64,000 bases of DNA, from NCBI GenBank assembly GCA_963969495.1, contig OZ018337.1:82604148-82668147 (forward strand), given 5' to 3'. The notes beneath the pieces were generated by a model. The model saw only the letters and a program-made list of their open reading frames with translations. It made no database searches and was not told the DNA's origin. Source of the stretch: Ceratothoa steindachneri. Taxonomy: Eukaryota > Arthropoda > Malacostraca > Isopoda > Cymothoidae. Positions 1 to 10,620 of the stretch are shown here, one piece after another. A program made the position numbers and the translations under genes. How positions within the stretch are numbered: the first letter of the stretch is position 1; each line of letters begins with the position of its first letter.

Positions 1-469
1 GTTTTAGCGAAGTCATTTATCAATGTGGAAAGAAAGATTTGTCACGCCTGCGCGACAAATGCCGGGCGAGCGAGAGAAACGTTACTCATTGTAAGCAATA
101 ATGGTAATTATCCTGTTCACACCGGTTCGTAAGAACCTGAACTTGCGATTTCATTAATCCCGAGAAACGATTGTTAGCTGAAATGAGGGGTCCTCAATCT
201 TTTTTTGGAGTAGGGACAATAATTAAATTAATAATTTCACTTGCTAGAATATAACATGTAACAACACAAGCATCAATCTTTCCACGTATATTGGGAAAGC
301 CAGCATGGTTTGCTGCTAGAAAATGAAAGTAAGAGAAACTGTTGCTAGTGAAACCTGTCGTGAGAAAACGTGTTTTTAAATTTTTTGAATCCCACCATTG
401 AGTGTAACTATATATGATATTTTTCATAGAAAGAAAAAGAGAAAAAGCACCACGCGATTCGCAGAATCT
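1..469. other. AT-rich non-coding DNA
   Basis: No recognisable gene. A short imperfect hairpin lies at 37-60, with 7-bp arms (ATTTGTC and GACAAAT) around a GC-rich loop. The antisense open frame at 194-580 has no domain I recognise and overlaps the GC-rich block that follows. Confidence 0.5.
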
Positions 470-905
470 AAAATTTGCGCCCGATGGAAGCGCTACCTGC
501 GATGAGAGGCAGACATGAACAGGCCATGAGAGCCGAAGGGTCGCGACGAAAGCATCATTTGACTGTGCGAACCGTGCCAATTCTCACTTCTTCCTGTGAC
601 GCGTCTCATAAACTGGAACCCGCCCTTCCAACGTTTATGGCAAGCCCCTTCCGGCGAGCTCCTATAAATTATCAGACGTTTGACTTAGCAATTTAGTATC
701 AGCCTACACTGAACGCGACGCGTAACCCTTGATCGGCTCCCGTACCCCAAGAGCCTGAAGGCAAGATTTATATTCACACTAAGCTTGCCGCTAATTAGCC
801 TTCGCGAACGAATCAATCGTGATTCAAATCTCCCGTTTTCTGGACAATTTGTTAGTTTGTCGGTATTTGTAGCCGCATCCGAGCGTCCCCTCAAACCATT
901 TCCGT
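470..905. other. GC/CpG-rich block with a TATA-like motif, unassigned
   Basis: This stretch stands out from its AT-rich surroundings by GC content and frequent CG dinucleotides. On the plus strand a TATAAATT motif lies at about 663 and a TCAG, similar to an arthropod initiator, at about 699. The spacing is longer than the usual 30 bp or so. Short frames on both strands (475-696 plus, 685-894 minus) have no recognisable domain. It could be a solo LTR, a LINE 5' region or a host promoter; the sequence alone does not decide. Confidence 0.3.
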
Positions 906-2783
906 GTACATTTATTTCGTTTGTGTTCTTATATGAAACCCCTTTTCATTCATTTGTATATATTGGTTGAATAGTAGTAAAGTTTTTTTGGTTTATTCAG
1001 GTTCGATATCTCAAAACCTCCAAGATATTTAAATATTTCGGCCAACGATAAAATCGCACTGTCCGTAGTTTTGTCATTACTCACTCACATAGCGGCTTAA
1101 TCTGCTCACACCTTTCTTGCTACTCTCGGAACAAAGTAACCAAGCAAAAGTCCTAGGATGACCTGTCCTACGACAATATTATATGTGCATAAATCTCCTA
1201 AATCTTCCTTCACCTCACAAATAATAATAAATTCATCAATTGAATATATTTTTGTCGCACAATATAAGAATTTCGAACAGAACCTGGAGAAGAACCTTAT
1301 GCCGGGCAATCTGAAAATATATTCTAGTTTCTACTACAGAAACCGTTTTGAAATCGCCAAATTTATTTTAAAAAACCGTAAAATTATCCTGCAAGAGAAA
1401 GCTGAAACAATAGTGATTTTAATTTCTTTTTACCATCTATGAAAATTGCCCTGCATAGTAATGCAAATAGATTCCAAACTTAGTCATGAAATAAAAAATT
1501 TTTTCTTGCGCTAATATCGCTTTAACATCAACTGTACTTATAAGGCTTCCTATTTCTTCAAGGACAAATAGTGTAGTTATCTGATGAAAATTAGATATTT
1601 CTTTCAATAACTTTATTAAAAAGTCAAAATTTGACCTTAAGTCAAATTATTACGAGAAGCATTTTATGACAGCTAAAACGATCTATTATAATTAATCAAA
1701 ATGTTTCAATAATACTTGATTTTCGTATAATGTCTTTTCTTTTCTTTTGTTAACTAATTGTTTGCCTGAATAGGATGAAATGAAAGTTCAATATGCACTC
1801 GAACAGAGGCAATCCCACCCAAGACGTTGATACCTCGGCTAATGAGTAGTCTGAGATACTTGAGAACCGAAACTTTATGCAAAAGATATCTGTGAAATTG
1901 TTATCTTATTATCCTCTATTAAACTTTTACAATAATAGATAACTAAATCAAATTACCCAAAATAAGAAAAATTTCAAGCACTTAAAGCACCCGTTATCCT
2001 TATGCTTATGAATCTTACTTTGATTAAATTTATTCCTTGGACCAAAATCTGACTAACAAAACTTAAGCCAGAAAGATACAAAAGGTTTTCCCCAAGTGTC
2101 TGAAGAATATCATGAGTCAACTCAAATGGTAATGAAAACTACTAAGTGATAGTATGGGCTTAGTAAAGCAATGAGTATCTATGTAATCACTTACTTGGCG
2201 TGGACGAAGAACGTCCCCGACATCTACCGACGCAGTGGTAGTTAACTATTCCAAGATTTACTGCTAGTCAGCTGAATTGGTTATAATGATTTGTAGTTTG
2301 TGTCTTGTAATTCAGTTTTACCTAAAATGACAGACCTGAAATTCGGTAGAAGGTTTGCAGTCTCTCTATTTGCAACCCATTAAACTTTAATTTTGCTTCA
2401 ACAATTATGAAAGTTTGAAATATAGCGCTGTTTCTCTTAACAATTCAAAATATTACCTATTATTTATACAGAAGTAGTATTTTAGTAGTCAGTTTGCCTC
2501 CCTTTAGCAGGTTTCTACTGACATCTGGCAATAACGAGCCAGCGTTCTTGGCAATATTCAATTCTACTATGTGATCAAACTGCGGCAGCCCAAGTTTTCT
2601 TTAGTTATAATCAAGTAGAGGTCGGTGTAATGTCTTTGTTTGTCTTCTAATGCGTTTTATGGCCCCTTCAGTGTTGTAGAAATTACAAATTCATGTAGTA
2701 TATTTCATTTTAGTGTATGTAACGTGTTATTTCAATTTCAGGTCGAGATTGATAAAAATAGTGATATTAGTGCCAATAAAATT
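906..2783. other. AT-rich non-coding DNA
   Basis: I see no gene, repeat array or recognisable transposon protein here. The 94-codon frame at 1158-1442 and its antisense partner look random. Confidence 0.5.
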
Positions 2784-3960
2784 AGACAAATAGAAGTAGT
2801 GTATTTGATAGAAACCACATTCAAATAGGTAGAAATTGCAAAGAAGCTATTTTTTAAACTCAAACTATTAGTGCAATTAATAGAAAATTAGAAATTTACA
2901 AGGATGTGTGAGCCAAAAGGGTTGTGAACTGTGCTCGCCTGCAAGTAACCACCCATAGAATTGCTAGAAAAATCAAAAGAATGTCTCCTAACAATAGCAC
3001 AACATCTTATAGTAAGGTTTCACGTGAATTAGTGGAACAAAACATCACTGTGCATCCTGGAAAAATTAACGATAGACTTTTAGCAAGAGGATTACACGCA
3101 TATCACCCAAGTAGATTACGCGCATATCCTCTAAGTGGATTACACGCATATCCCCCGATTAAATTTCGCGCATATCCTTCAATGGGATTACACGCATATC
3201 CCCCAATTGGACTACATGCATATCGCCGAGGGAAAACACCTAGGCTTTCCCTGGCGATGGCGAATGCGTGCCATGCATGGGCTGAAAATAATTTTGCATG
3301 GACTTCTGAGTAATGGGACCAGCTGAGACCATCTCAAATATGGTATTGGGCTCTTGATAAATTTTGTGATGGATAAAATATGACATTTATTGATAAAATA
3401 ACATGTTTTGATTAATTTTAATCATAAAACTAGCGCTATGAAGAATCATTTAAATGAGTTATTCTGGATTTTCTGTTAGTGAAATATGGTTTTCAATTGT
3501 TGCAGTTCCTGATTTCTTAGAAAAATGTTAAAAATTCCACAAAGGATTATGGTATTAGGGACAATTTCTATCTAGGGCATTAATCGCTTGAAGATAATTG
3601 AAGGGACTGTGAACCGAGAGAGCTACATAGAGTTACTTAGAGGCCGTCTTCTACCACAATTAAGTGAATGGTATGAAGATAGGACCTGGTTTTTTTAACT
3701 GGCCTAATACTATAGAGTAAAATCCTAAAGAAGTGGTGTAACGTAAATGGTGTTAACGTGTTACCATGGCCACAAAATCAACCTGACTGAAGTCCATTGA
3801 AATGCATCAATTCCCAATTACAACGAACAAACCGCTTATTGAACGCCTCAGAGAAGTTTGGTTCCATTTGAATAACATCAAAGAACTTTTCAAAACACTA
3901 GTTCGTGGCATGCCTCGTGTGGGTACAAGCCCTAAATACTGCTAAATGGGGCTAGCTTAC
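2784..3960 (+). pseudogene. Tc1-like transposase relic with an internal in-frame repeat
   Basis: A decayed Tc1/mariner-superfamily transposase gene. Its protein would have bound the terminal repeats and moved the element by cut-and-paste. Reading with stops, the N-terminal helix-turn-helix region is visible near 2784-2870 (RQIEVVYLIE, then VEIAKKL after a stop). A second DNA-binding region follows at about 2950-3090 (RIARKIKRMS, SKVSRELVEQNITVHPGKIN, RLLARGLHAY). After a 144-bp tandem repeat come KTPRLSLAMANA and HAWAENNFAWTSE, which normally lead to the first catalytic Asp. That Asp motif is not recognisable between about 3310 and 3560. The frame reappears with NRLKIIEGTVNRESYIELL at about 3577-3640, VNVLPWPQNQPD at about 3750, and a C-terminal WFHLNNIKELFKTLVRGMPR at about 3860-3920. 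The catalytic DLNPIE-type motif is eroded to D*SPLK. Several stops and frameshifts make it non-functional. No clear inverted terminal repeats were identified. Confidence 0.87.
3089..3232 (+). repeat. Six-copy 24-bp tandem repeat inside the Tc1-like transposase
   Basis: Six contiguous 24-bp units start at 3089, 3113, 3137, 3161, 3185 and 3209. Because 24 is a multiple of three, they keep the frame and encode an 8-residue unit: GLHAYHPS, RLRAYPLS, GLHAYPPI, KFRAYPSM, GLHAYPPI, GLHAYRRG. Tc1-like transposases normally have one such motif (GL-x-AYRP-x-KTP) at this place. The array is therefore an expansion of an existing protein motif. Units 2 and 4 share the CGCGCATAT variant and units 1, 3 and 5 the CACGCATAT variant, suggesting growth by 48-bp dimers. 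Confidence 0.92.
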
Positions 3961-6900
3961 GACTAAAATACTAGTTCTTTCTAAATGATATGAAATAAAT
4001 AATAAGTTAATAGATAAACTCAGTTTATTTGACCTTTAAGAGAAGCCAGTACCGCTGTACAAAATGAAAGAAGGGAAAGGCACAAAGATGGATAACGGAG
4101 AGAGGAAAGGATCAAAAACCACTTTAATATACTTTAGATCCAATTCACTCATTTTGTGTTTGGAAAAAATGAACTGCGTAACTGGCAGAACCACCGATAA
4201 TATTTAGTCCTCTCAAAGGCGTCATTTTAAAATTTCAAAATTATTCCAGAGGTCTGATCATCCTTCGCATGAGGATTCCTAATCACTGCTAACGAGAAAT
4301 TTCGCTCTATGATAAAACTTAGCCGGAAAAGCTCATTTACAATCTGTAGTTTGTCTCTATTTATTGAAACGGGGAAAGTGGGGCTCCGTTTACCCACAAA
4401 TTATCCACACTTAAACATCTGTTAGGCAGCCACCTCTTTGCTTTTTCTCTTTTATAAAATTATTATGACTTTTTTATCTATCTTTCTCTTTATCGCAGTT
4501 CTTCTAAATTGCACAGCAGAATTATACAATTTGGACACAGGAACAGATAGATTTGAGATAGAATTGGTTAGACTTCGCGAAACCTCAATTATATGGACTC
4601 TTTTTGTTTATATATAGTTTAGCTATTTGATTTTTAATTCGCCTACAGTATTTAAATCTGCCAGTTAACGCAAAGGATCTTAAGTTTAACAGTGTGAAGA
4701 ACAGAGTAGGCAGGCGACCCGAATGCTTAAATTTATTGCGATAAGATTTCAATACAAAGATCAAGATACAATCATACCTCTTTTGTCAGAGAGAGAAAGT
4801 TACCTACTCCCTTCAGAACCCAACTTCTACCTATGGCGCCTAAAAAGATGCTCCTGCACGGCTAGACGGCCCCAAGGTAGCATCGAGGGTTCGCGCGCTT
4901 GGCTGAACCAGTTTGGGTTCTCTTTATCGTCCCGTCTGATCGTCTGAACGACGCCAGCCACACGGATCCAAGAACCTTTGCGTAAAGCTGTTAGACCACC
5001 AAAACTAATCTCCCCCATCCTGGTGCGCATTGTCTAATGAGATCCCCGTTACCGGATAGAAATATATTTTTAAAGTTGATGTTATTGTTCTGATGAACAT
5101 CTTGAATAAATTATTTACATTTTAAAGCAATAGAATATCAGAATAGATTTAAGATAGATTTAAATATAAAAAATCTTAGCAGTTTTAATTGAATGTTTTT
5201 TCTCTGAAAATGTATTACTATTTTGCGAATGGATACTTTTTTGATGTGAATATTTCTATTACAGGCGAATAAAAATATAATGATAATAATTTTTTTGTAA
5301 ATTTGGTGATGATCTGTGTCCGATAAAAGAAGCTTTTAAGTTTCCAGCCATAGAAATTTTGTCATCATTGTTCCAGTTTTCTTCTCACTGCCGTTGACCA
5401 AATTGTCGGCTCTCTAAGGACTTTATAGTTATGGATAATATTTGGTAGGTAGCAACTAGCTAATCAGCAAAATCAAGTTTGCCATAGTAATAATACTATT
5501 TGAAATATAGGAACTTCTTTTAAGCTAAGCTTGAATAAATTTATTTCATTAGCCACAGGATAGTCACCAATAAATGTTAACACCTGTTTAATTTTGGTTG
5601 ATATTTTAGAACATTAGTTAGGTAAACAACTGTGCTAACGAAAAACGAATTGAGTGCAGGAGCATTGGCGTCACGTTGAAACATTGATGCAGATAGTGAG
5701 CAGAGGTTTCTCGCTAAGTTTAACAAGAGAGCGAGGATGCGAAGACAATCACATGGTTGCCAGACTAATGATAAAATGAAAAGATAGAAATCAGTTAAGC
5801 AAGAAAAAGCCAGTAGAAACTTCACTGTCAATTATAATTAGGAGTCGATGAATCTAGTGTCAAGGAAATAAAATAAATATTTATTCTTTGTCTTTTGCAG
5901 GGAGCAGAAAAAAACAATTTTTCAATACACGTGTTGAGATATCAATTAAATTAAAATAAGCGAACACAGCTTCTGAGAGACCTTCCACCATTTACAAATT
6001 GACCATTCCTGTTTTCGTCCTTGTTGTTTGCTGATAGTCAAATTTTTCAAGTATATTTTAGTCAGATAAAAGTGGAATGTACTCACGTTCATGGAGATAT
6101 TACCCTAAAAATACTATAGTTAGAGGGTATTATCTTAGTTCTCCTCTATATTTTTCTACAGAGCATCATCAAGGCTTAGTTGATAAAGTGTTAAAAAGCT
6201 CTTAATTGCTTAGTAAAGGTGAATTAGTGCCCTTTTTTATCTTGCGAGGACATAATAACTTACAGATGTCTCGTTAGCGAAAATAAAGAATCCTCAAGCG
6301 AGAGATGTTCATTCCTCTGTAATAACTTCAAAATTTTCAAAATAACGCGCTTGCCCGGAATCCATATAATCACTGGTTCTACCACTTACGTATTTCGTTT
6401 TTACACAAAAGTATCGCAAAAGAATAAGGAAGAGAGGAGAATTGAAGAGGAATTTAAGTATTCTAACGCGGTCATTGATCCTTTCCTCTCTCCCTCTCCT
6501 CAATACATGTGACTTATTTTATTCAAAGGAGACTTCGATATTGGGCAAAACCCTGTTTGTGAAAAGTTGTCTAACTCCAACAATGGCAGCGACCTTCCTG
6601 TTTTTCATCGAGTAACATTCTTTTTTCTTTTCCCTCAACATTTTACACCTTCTCCCATTTCTCTTCTACTCGGAGGAACATAAGGCAGAAAATAACTCTA
6701 CGTCGTATAATAGATTTCACCCTCTACGTATTTGTGGCTGCTTCTTCTGTCATTTTGTTCAGCGGCGTTGGCCTCTCTTGAGCACGTAAGGAGGACCAAA
6801 TTAATACATACCTATTTTGAAGAAGCTCCTCCCTGTGATATTCACCTTCCTCATAATCTTTCCGACTTTAGTCGAAGGTAAGTACAATTATAAGCCATTT

Positions 6901-7383
6901 TTAATTGTTATAGGGACAGGAAATATAATTTAAAGCTGTAAAACTAAAACAAGGAAGCAAATTAAAGAACTCTCTCGACCATATTTAAAATCCCTGAAGA
7001 GAATTTAATGTACAGAGGGATTCAAATGTAGAGAAAGTAAGCATTCTACCGAATTTCAGGTCGCACCATAATGGTTAGACTTAAGAAGAAATCACTAATA
7101 TATAATAAAATATTTAATTAGTATTAGTTTCCAATACCTATTACAGTTAAAATCTCGTTTATTTTTAAAGTAAACGACTTTGCTTTAAAATTAAAAAATA
7201 CTTGAAAATATATCGAATCACTATCATTATTTTAACTTCAAATTCGCCAAAAATTCGTAGAACTACAGAACTACAGAAACAAGGACCAGCAAAGACCCTA
7301 AGATCCACTTAAGGCCAGTCCGCTTACAGAAGATGTTAACTACAACTTTCTAACTTTACTGTAACATGATTTTTTTTTCTTTA
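3961..7383. other. AT-rich non-coding DNA with a small GC-rich patch
   Basis: No recognisable gene. A GC-rich patch of about 240 bp at 4800-5045 carries short overlapping frames on both strands (4723-4947 plus, 4827-5030 minus) with no domain I recognise; it could be an old SINE or LTR piece. The other frames (5577-5831 and 6309-6503, minus) look random. Confidence 0.45.
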
Positions 7384-7612
7384 TTTTGCATGCTGTTTTT
7401 TTGTTGTTTTTAAAACTATTTCAACTCTACGGTACACACTTATCTACATGTCTACCCTTTGTATATATATTTTTTACATGATTTTTAAAAACTGTTCAAT
7501 TTTACTCTACATACTTATCTACATGTGTATCATTTGGCCCTTATTTGCATGCCATTTATAACTATTTAAATTCAATGGTACACACTTATCTACGTGTGTA
7601 CTCTTGACATGC
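7384..7612. repeat. Three imperfect tandem copies of a unit of about 75-85 bp
   Basis: The phrase TACACACTTATCTACATGTG, with small changes, recurs near 7433, 7510 and 7582. Each copy is preceded by a TGCATG-like motif, a T/A-rich run and AACTATTTCAA- or AACTGTTCAA-like sequence. The block lies just downstream, in minus-strand terms, of the LINE reverse transcriptase C-terminus at 7850-8232, so it may be part of that element's 3' untranslated region. Confidence 0.6.
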
Positions 7613-7849
7613 AGGTTCAGCTATCCCTCAAATACACGAACACGGTTATTCGATCCAGAAAGAGGGGGGGAGGTGATAAGATAGTACTCTCTCCTCACGC
7701 AGGCTTTTCCTGTTATTAATGAAAATAATACACTTATAGGACAGACAGAAAAGGAAAAATGGAATTTACATTCACTCTACGCAGGGGGGCGTTGCTGGCA
7801 TCTTTTTATTCCAGGATTTTATTTTGTATGACGTTTTTTTCTATGCTGC

Positions 7850-8232
7850 TACTACCTTATATTTACACTATTGAAGTATTCTTCAACTCGTTTTTGGAAA
7901 ATATTAAATGACGTGCTTTCTAACTCACGGCTAGAGAAGCTATTCCACGTTTGCGTGCTTTTAAACGTAAAGTAATTTTGAGCTATAGTGGATTTAAATC
8001 ACTTGTTCACTGAATTTAAACCATTTTAGTGTGTGTTGGCCTTTTCGTCCATCTTGAACAATAGTCTGTAATCAATATTAGTAAATCATTTTAAGATTTT
8101 CAATAGGTTGATTAATTGTCCCCTTAATCGTCTACTTTCAAGTGATAGTACGTTTAATGAGCGGAGTCTATCTTCGTACAGTTTGCTTTGGATTCCAGGA
8201 ACTACATAGTTTAGTAGCTTGCTGTTGCACTC
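7850..8232 (-). pseudogene. CR1-like LINE reverse transcriptase C-terminus, relic
   Basis: Minus-strand translation gives the C-terminal domain typical of CR1/Jockey-group LINE reverse transcriptases: SKLYEDRLRSLNVLSLESRR, then RLRGQLINLLKILK, and after stops the closing segment with QTWNSFSSRELESTSFNIFQ and a final KRVEEYFN. In the family this is the region after the catalytic palm and thumb. Stops and at least one frame change break it. The linker upstream of the palm of what looks like the same gene is found at 8480-8720 in the same orientation. The catalytic palm that should lie between them is absent and a mariner fragment occupies the gap. Confidence 0.8.
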
Positions 8233-8242
8233 TTTTTAACTA

Positions 8243-8443
8243 CGAAAATTAAATTAACACAACATTTAAATAAACCGCAATGACTTATTACTTAACTTCA
8301 AGACGTAGCTTAAGCAAAAGCCTAATAGTCTACGGTGTTAAGAGACGAAGCCTAACCTCTGCAAAGTTTGCTCTCATTATTTATTATTGTATCTTAATAT
8401 GTGCACAAAACTTAAATTATCCAACATTTAAAAAAACGCAAGA
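8243..8443 (-). mobile_element. Mariner 5' terminal fragment, sister of the element at 37.1 kb
   Basis: The reverse complement of this segment aligns nearly base for base with 37131-37370, the stretch upstream of the mariner transposase start at about 37372. Shared landmarks are GTGCACATATTAAGAAACAA, AATAATAAATAATGA, GGCTTTTGC, and GCGGTTTATTTAAA just before the coding start. Small substitutions and indels separate the two. No transposase coding sequence is present in this copy. It is flanked on both sides by pieces of a minus-strand CR1-like LINE. The 88-codon frame at 8280-8543 is a chance frame across this junction. Confidence 0.85.
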
Positions 8444-8479
8444 ACTTATTCCTTCAACCTACTACTTATGTTGGATAGG

Positions 8480-8720
8480 ATATTTTGTTATTCATGATTT
8501 ATGTCGTCGCATAGTGTTGCTAATTGTGTCACGTCCTCAATAGTGAAAAGGCTCGATAAGTGCTCATTTAATATTATAGCAAATTGTTCTGGGACGTCGT
8601 TCATAACACCATCTTTACCTCTGATCGTCCTTATTGAACCATTTATGGGATTTCTACTGTTAACGTAACTATAAAACCGTTTCGGTCCATGCTTCGAATT
8701 TATAGCAAGTTCTTTTTTTT
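8480..8720 (-). pseudogene. CR1-like LINE: linker between endonuclease and reverse transcriptase, relic
   Basis: Minus-strand translation reads KKELAINSKHGPKRFYSYVN, then SRNPINGSIRTIRGKDGVMN and DVPEQFAIILNEHLSSLFTI. This is the conserved linker of CR1-like elements just upstream of the reverse transcriptase fingers (FYSYV ... G...ND..E.A..LN..F.S.FT). It runs without a stop for about 75 residues, so this piece is less decayed than many relics here. With 7850-8232 it forms one broken element interrupted by a mariner fragment. Confidence 0.8.
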
Positions 8721-8760
8721 CGTATTTTGCTTTTATTATTAATAATAAACAATGATGAGA

Positions 8761-9229
8761 GAGTATTCCACATAATATAAAATTATGTAATCTCGTGTCC
8801 CATGTAGACTTCGTTCATTGCCTCTTATTCAACATTATTCCTCCACCACAAATTATATAGTTCTACAGTGTATTATGAAATATTCGTTAAAAGTATTTGA
8901 TGAATTAACTTATTAAATTCACTCTCTTCCAATATTGCAAGAACGAGAGACCAAGGCATCAAACACTCAGCTATCCTCATTGGACGACCGCTTTCATTTA
9001 CGAACTGATATTATTATTTTTTCGTGTTTGTCTAACTTGCAATGTGCATTATAGACAACATAAAACAATGTATATTCCCTATTTTGATCGTAGTTTCTTC
9101 ATGCTTCACTGAATAAACGTATATTTTTCACAGATTTTGAAAGTCAGGCAAATAAAGCGACCAAAATCCTTAAACGATTATTTTAATAAATTCAAAAGGA
9201 ATTTATTCTCTCGACACACTAACTAGTCG
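8761..9229. other. AT-rich non-coding DNA
   Basis: No recognisable feature; possibly more of the decayed LINE upstream of the linker, but I cannot support that from the translations. Confidence 0.4.
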
Positions 9230-9480
9230 TCGTAATTCTATATTGGATATATAATACAACCAACAACTCCACAACAACAGCAGAGTGGCAACAATTTAAT
9301 TCTCTAAAAATTAATAAACTCTAAAAATATCTAATTGAATCCGAAGAACACCAAACTTATCAAATAACTTTCAAATTCTCAACAAATGAACAAACAGCCG
9401 AATTTCTCATAGATGAAGGCATTAAAATCAATGAGAAGAACAAATATAAAGTAAGCGCTCCTGTGTTATTTATTAGCATA
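9230..9480 (+). pseudogene. Possible retroelement ORF1/gag-like fragment
   Basis: A short plus-strand stretch translates as YQITFKFSTNEQTAEFLIDE followed by GIKINEKNKYKVSAPV (about 9355-9465). This resembles the nucleic-acid-binding segment in ORF1 or gag-like proteins of some insect and crustacean LINEs, in which a residue run ending in G(V/I)KI is followed by a basic YKV strand. The match is short and preceded by stops. It could also be chance. Confidence 0.3.
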
Positions 9481-10139
9481 TTCTAATGCCAATAATAGTC
9501 ATACTCATAATTTTTCTACTGCTTTTTATTAATCTAATTATTTGATATATATTATTGCATATGTACATACAATGTATAGGAATATTTATTGGTAGATGTA
9601 CATTTAGCTAATTAGCTATAGGTTTATGTTTATTATGATTTAATGGTAATAAAACATCGAAATATATTGCTTGTTATAGTAGCCTACTACATTAAACTTC
9701 ACCCTAGGTATCTGTTTAATTAAACATTAAAGATTGGCTATTATCTGGTCTTGCTCGTAATTATTTACTATTATTTTTAATTTTATTTGAATTATTTTTA
9801 ATTATAAATGTCAGTTTTTGCGATGACGCAACAATTAGTGGGCGCCAGTTTCAAATATAGTTTCAGAGTATTCGCTCGAAAAATCTTAGAGTGATAGAAG
9901 AAATCAGTTAAAGAGGAGCAGTAGATTTGATAAAGATGAATAATATGCAATAAAAAATACATTCAACTCCTTATTCCAGTGTGAGTAATGATGTAAAGGA
10001 GATATGCAAGGTTTGAGGATTGCGGCAATAGAATCCTAGCAACCTGTCAGAGGTACACTGGATTAAAAGAATTAAGATTTCTTGATTAAAAGTTAAGTTC
10101 CCTTGAAATATTAAGGTGATATTCTGAGAAAAAAAGAGT
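9481..10139. other. AT-rich non-coding DNA
   Basis: No recognisable gene. It may hold the decayed N-terminal half of the mariner transposase that becomes readable at 10.14 kb, but I could not recognise its helix-turn-helix motifs. Confidence 0.4.
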
Positions 10140-10620
10140 CATGTACTATAATATTAATTGTTTTAGACGGTATAAAAATCCTTGGTAGAGATCAATAACC
10201 CATCCGAAATAGGAAACTCACCCATGGAATAATTTCTGGTTTATTTGTTGGGATATGAATGAAATCATGCATTGTGCACTTGTTAACCCAAATTAAACTA
10301 TCGCCAAAGATGTTTACTGCGTCCAATTGGGCCACTTAGAGGCAGCATGTGAAGAGAAAGGCAAGAATAAAGCAATAGAAGAATTACCATCTTTGTTGAT
10401 CAAGACAACGCGTGACCATAGATTGTAAGTTATAGCGAACTAAAGGAAATCTTTCGATTGAAAACAATGAGCCTTCGTCGATACTCACCTGGCTTAGCCC
10501 CAAATTGATTACTACCTTTTAAGAGATTAACGAATCACCTAAATAGATTGACGAGATCAACAAGAAAAAGTTTGAAACATCCTAGAATTTAAATAATAGT
10601 AAAATGTTTGATTCTGGCGT
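10140..10620 (+). pseudogene. Mariner (DD34D) transposase catalytic-core relic
   Basis: Plus-strand frames, joined across frameshifts and stops, give the middle and end of a mariner transposase catalytic core: YNINCFRRYKNPW, then HPWNNFWFICWDMNEIMHCA, then AKDVYCVQLGHLEAACEEKG. After a frameshift comes the second-Asp motif FVDQDNA, where family members have FHQDNARPH, at about 10397-10417. The segment RRYSPGLAP at about 10472-10500 matches the YSPDLAPSDYHLF motif, and a GATTACTAC in the neighbouring frame preserves the third Asp. About 33-34 codons separate the second and third Asp, consistent with DD34D mariners. It is clearly dead. The N-terminal half and the terminal inverted repeats were not recognised. 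Confidence 0.82.
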
